A stretch of DNA of 64,000 nucleotides, from the NCBI GenBank assembly GCA_012295275.1, contig CM022679.1:20090342-20154341 (forward strand), given 5' to 3'. Shown piece after piece: positions 63,670-64,000 of this stretch; positions within the stretch are counted from its first letter, which is position 1, and the number at the start of each line of letters is the position of its first letter. The notes under the pieces are model-generated. The model did not search any database, was not told the origin of the DNA, and saw nothing but the letters and a program-made list of their open reading frames with translations. The stretch is from Chrysomallon squamiferum. Its lineage: Eukaryota > Mollusca > Gastropoda > Neomphalida > Peltospiridae. The translations under genes were made by a program, and so were the position numbers.

Positions 63670-64000
63670 CTATTGGTGTCGTACGATAATTAATTAAGTC
63701 AATAGATGATACAAATTCTCTACATAATTAACCTAAATGAAACCAATAATAAAATAAATACTACGGTTATATATTTAAATGTAGCTTTCGTTTCATTTTA
63801 TACATAAATTTCATTGTTGAAATGACTTTGATCTATAAATAGAATAGGCGCCGATGTTGTTTTATTTCCCTCATCGAAAATACTAGTTCATAAAAAAATT
63901 TTCACGAGGTTATTCCCAAAAAGGCGTGTACTATCTTGGAAAAACAACCATCAAATCCTGAATTTAAAGCTAACATTTTTTACTGTCAGCTTTGGGTAGA
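63670..64000. other. Unique sequence upstream of SDR3
   Basis: Past the right edge of duplication block B the sequence is no longer shared with block A. No coding signal or repeat recognised. It should contain distal promoter sequence for SDR3. Confidence 0.5.

Overview
This is AT-rich animal (bilaterian) nuclear DNA. It shows spliced genes with GT-AG introns of about 70 bp to 11 kb, many microsatellites and non-autonomous DNA transposons. The two large genes are unmistakable animal orthologues, HELZ and RBBP6. The small-intron, AT-rich style and a local DHRS11-like reductase cluster suggest an invertebrate. A mollusc or other lophotrochozoan is plausible, but the sequence alone does not settle this.

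Layout, left to right. (1) HELZ lies on the minus strand, positions 15825 to 1619, in 23 coding exons (1,691 aa). It is a UPF1-like RNA helicase with a CCCH finger and a PAM2 motif. (2) A 4.2 kb divergent intergenic region contains CRE, ETS and YY1-like sites. (3) RBBP6 lies on the plus strand, 20013 to 43207, in 18 coding exons (1,700 aa). It has DWNN, zinc knuckle, C4C4 RING and RS domains, and its third intron is about 11 kb. (4) An intronless minus-strand gene at 46463-47692 encodes a 409 aa protein with a clear C-terminal SOCS box and an unassigned, propeller-like N-terminal part. (5) Only 370 bp away, a cluster of short-chain dehydrogenase/reductases (DHRS11-like) begins. SDR1 is on plus (48063-51817). 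SDR2 is on minus (52347-56063). A broken copy of SDR1 is on plus (58471-59269). SDR3 is on minus (59930-63606).

The right third is shaped by a segmental duplication. Block A (about 49172-56108: the 3' part of SDR1 plus all of SDR2) was copied to block B (about 58040-63669). In block B the SDR1 part decayed to two exons, while the SDR2 part stayed intact as SDR3. The two blocks act as each other's empty-site control. One carries a TA-flanked 315 bp transposon and the other a 525 bp long-TIR transposon. SDR2 and SDR3 are nearly identical, except for a burst of replacements in the loop between the active-site Ser and Tyr.

HELZ and RBBP6 are both mRNA-metabolism proteins (decay/translation and 3' processing/ubiquitylation), but nothing here shows that they are co-regulated. 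All exon coordinates come from reading splice sites and frame by eye. Each model closes in frame from ATG to stop. No convincing tRNA, rRNA, CRISPR array or prokaryotic system was seen.
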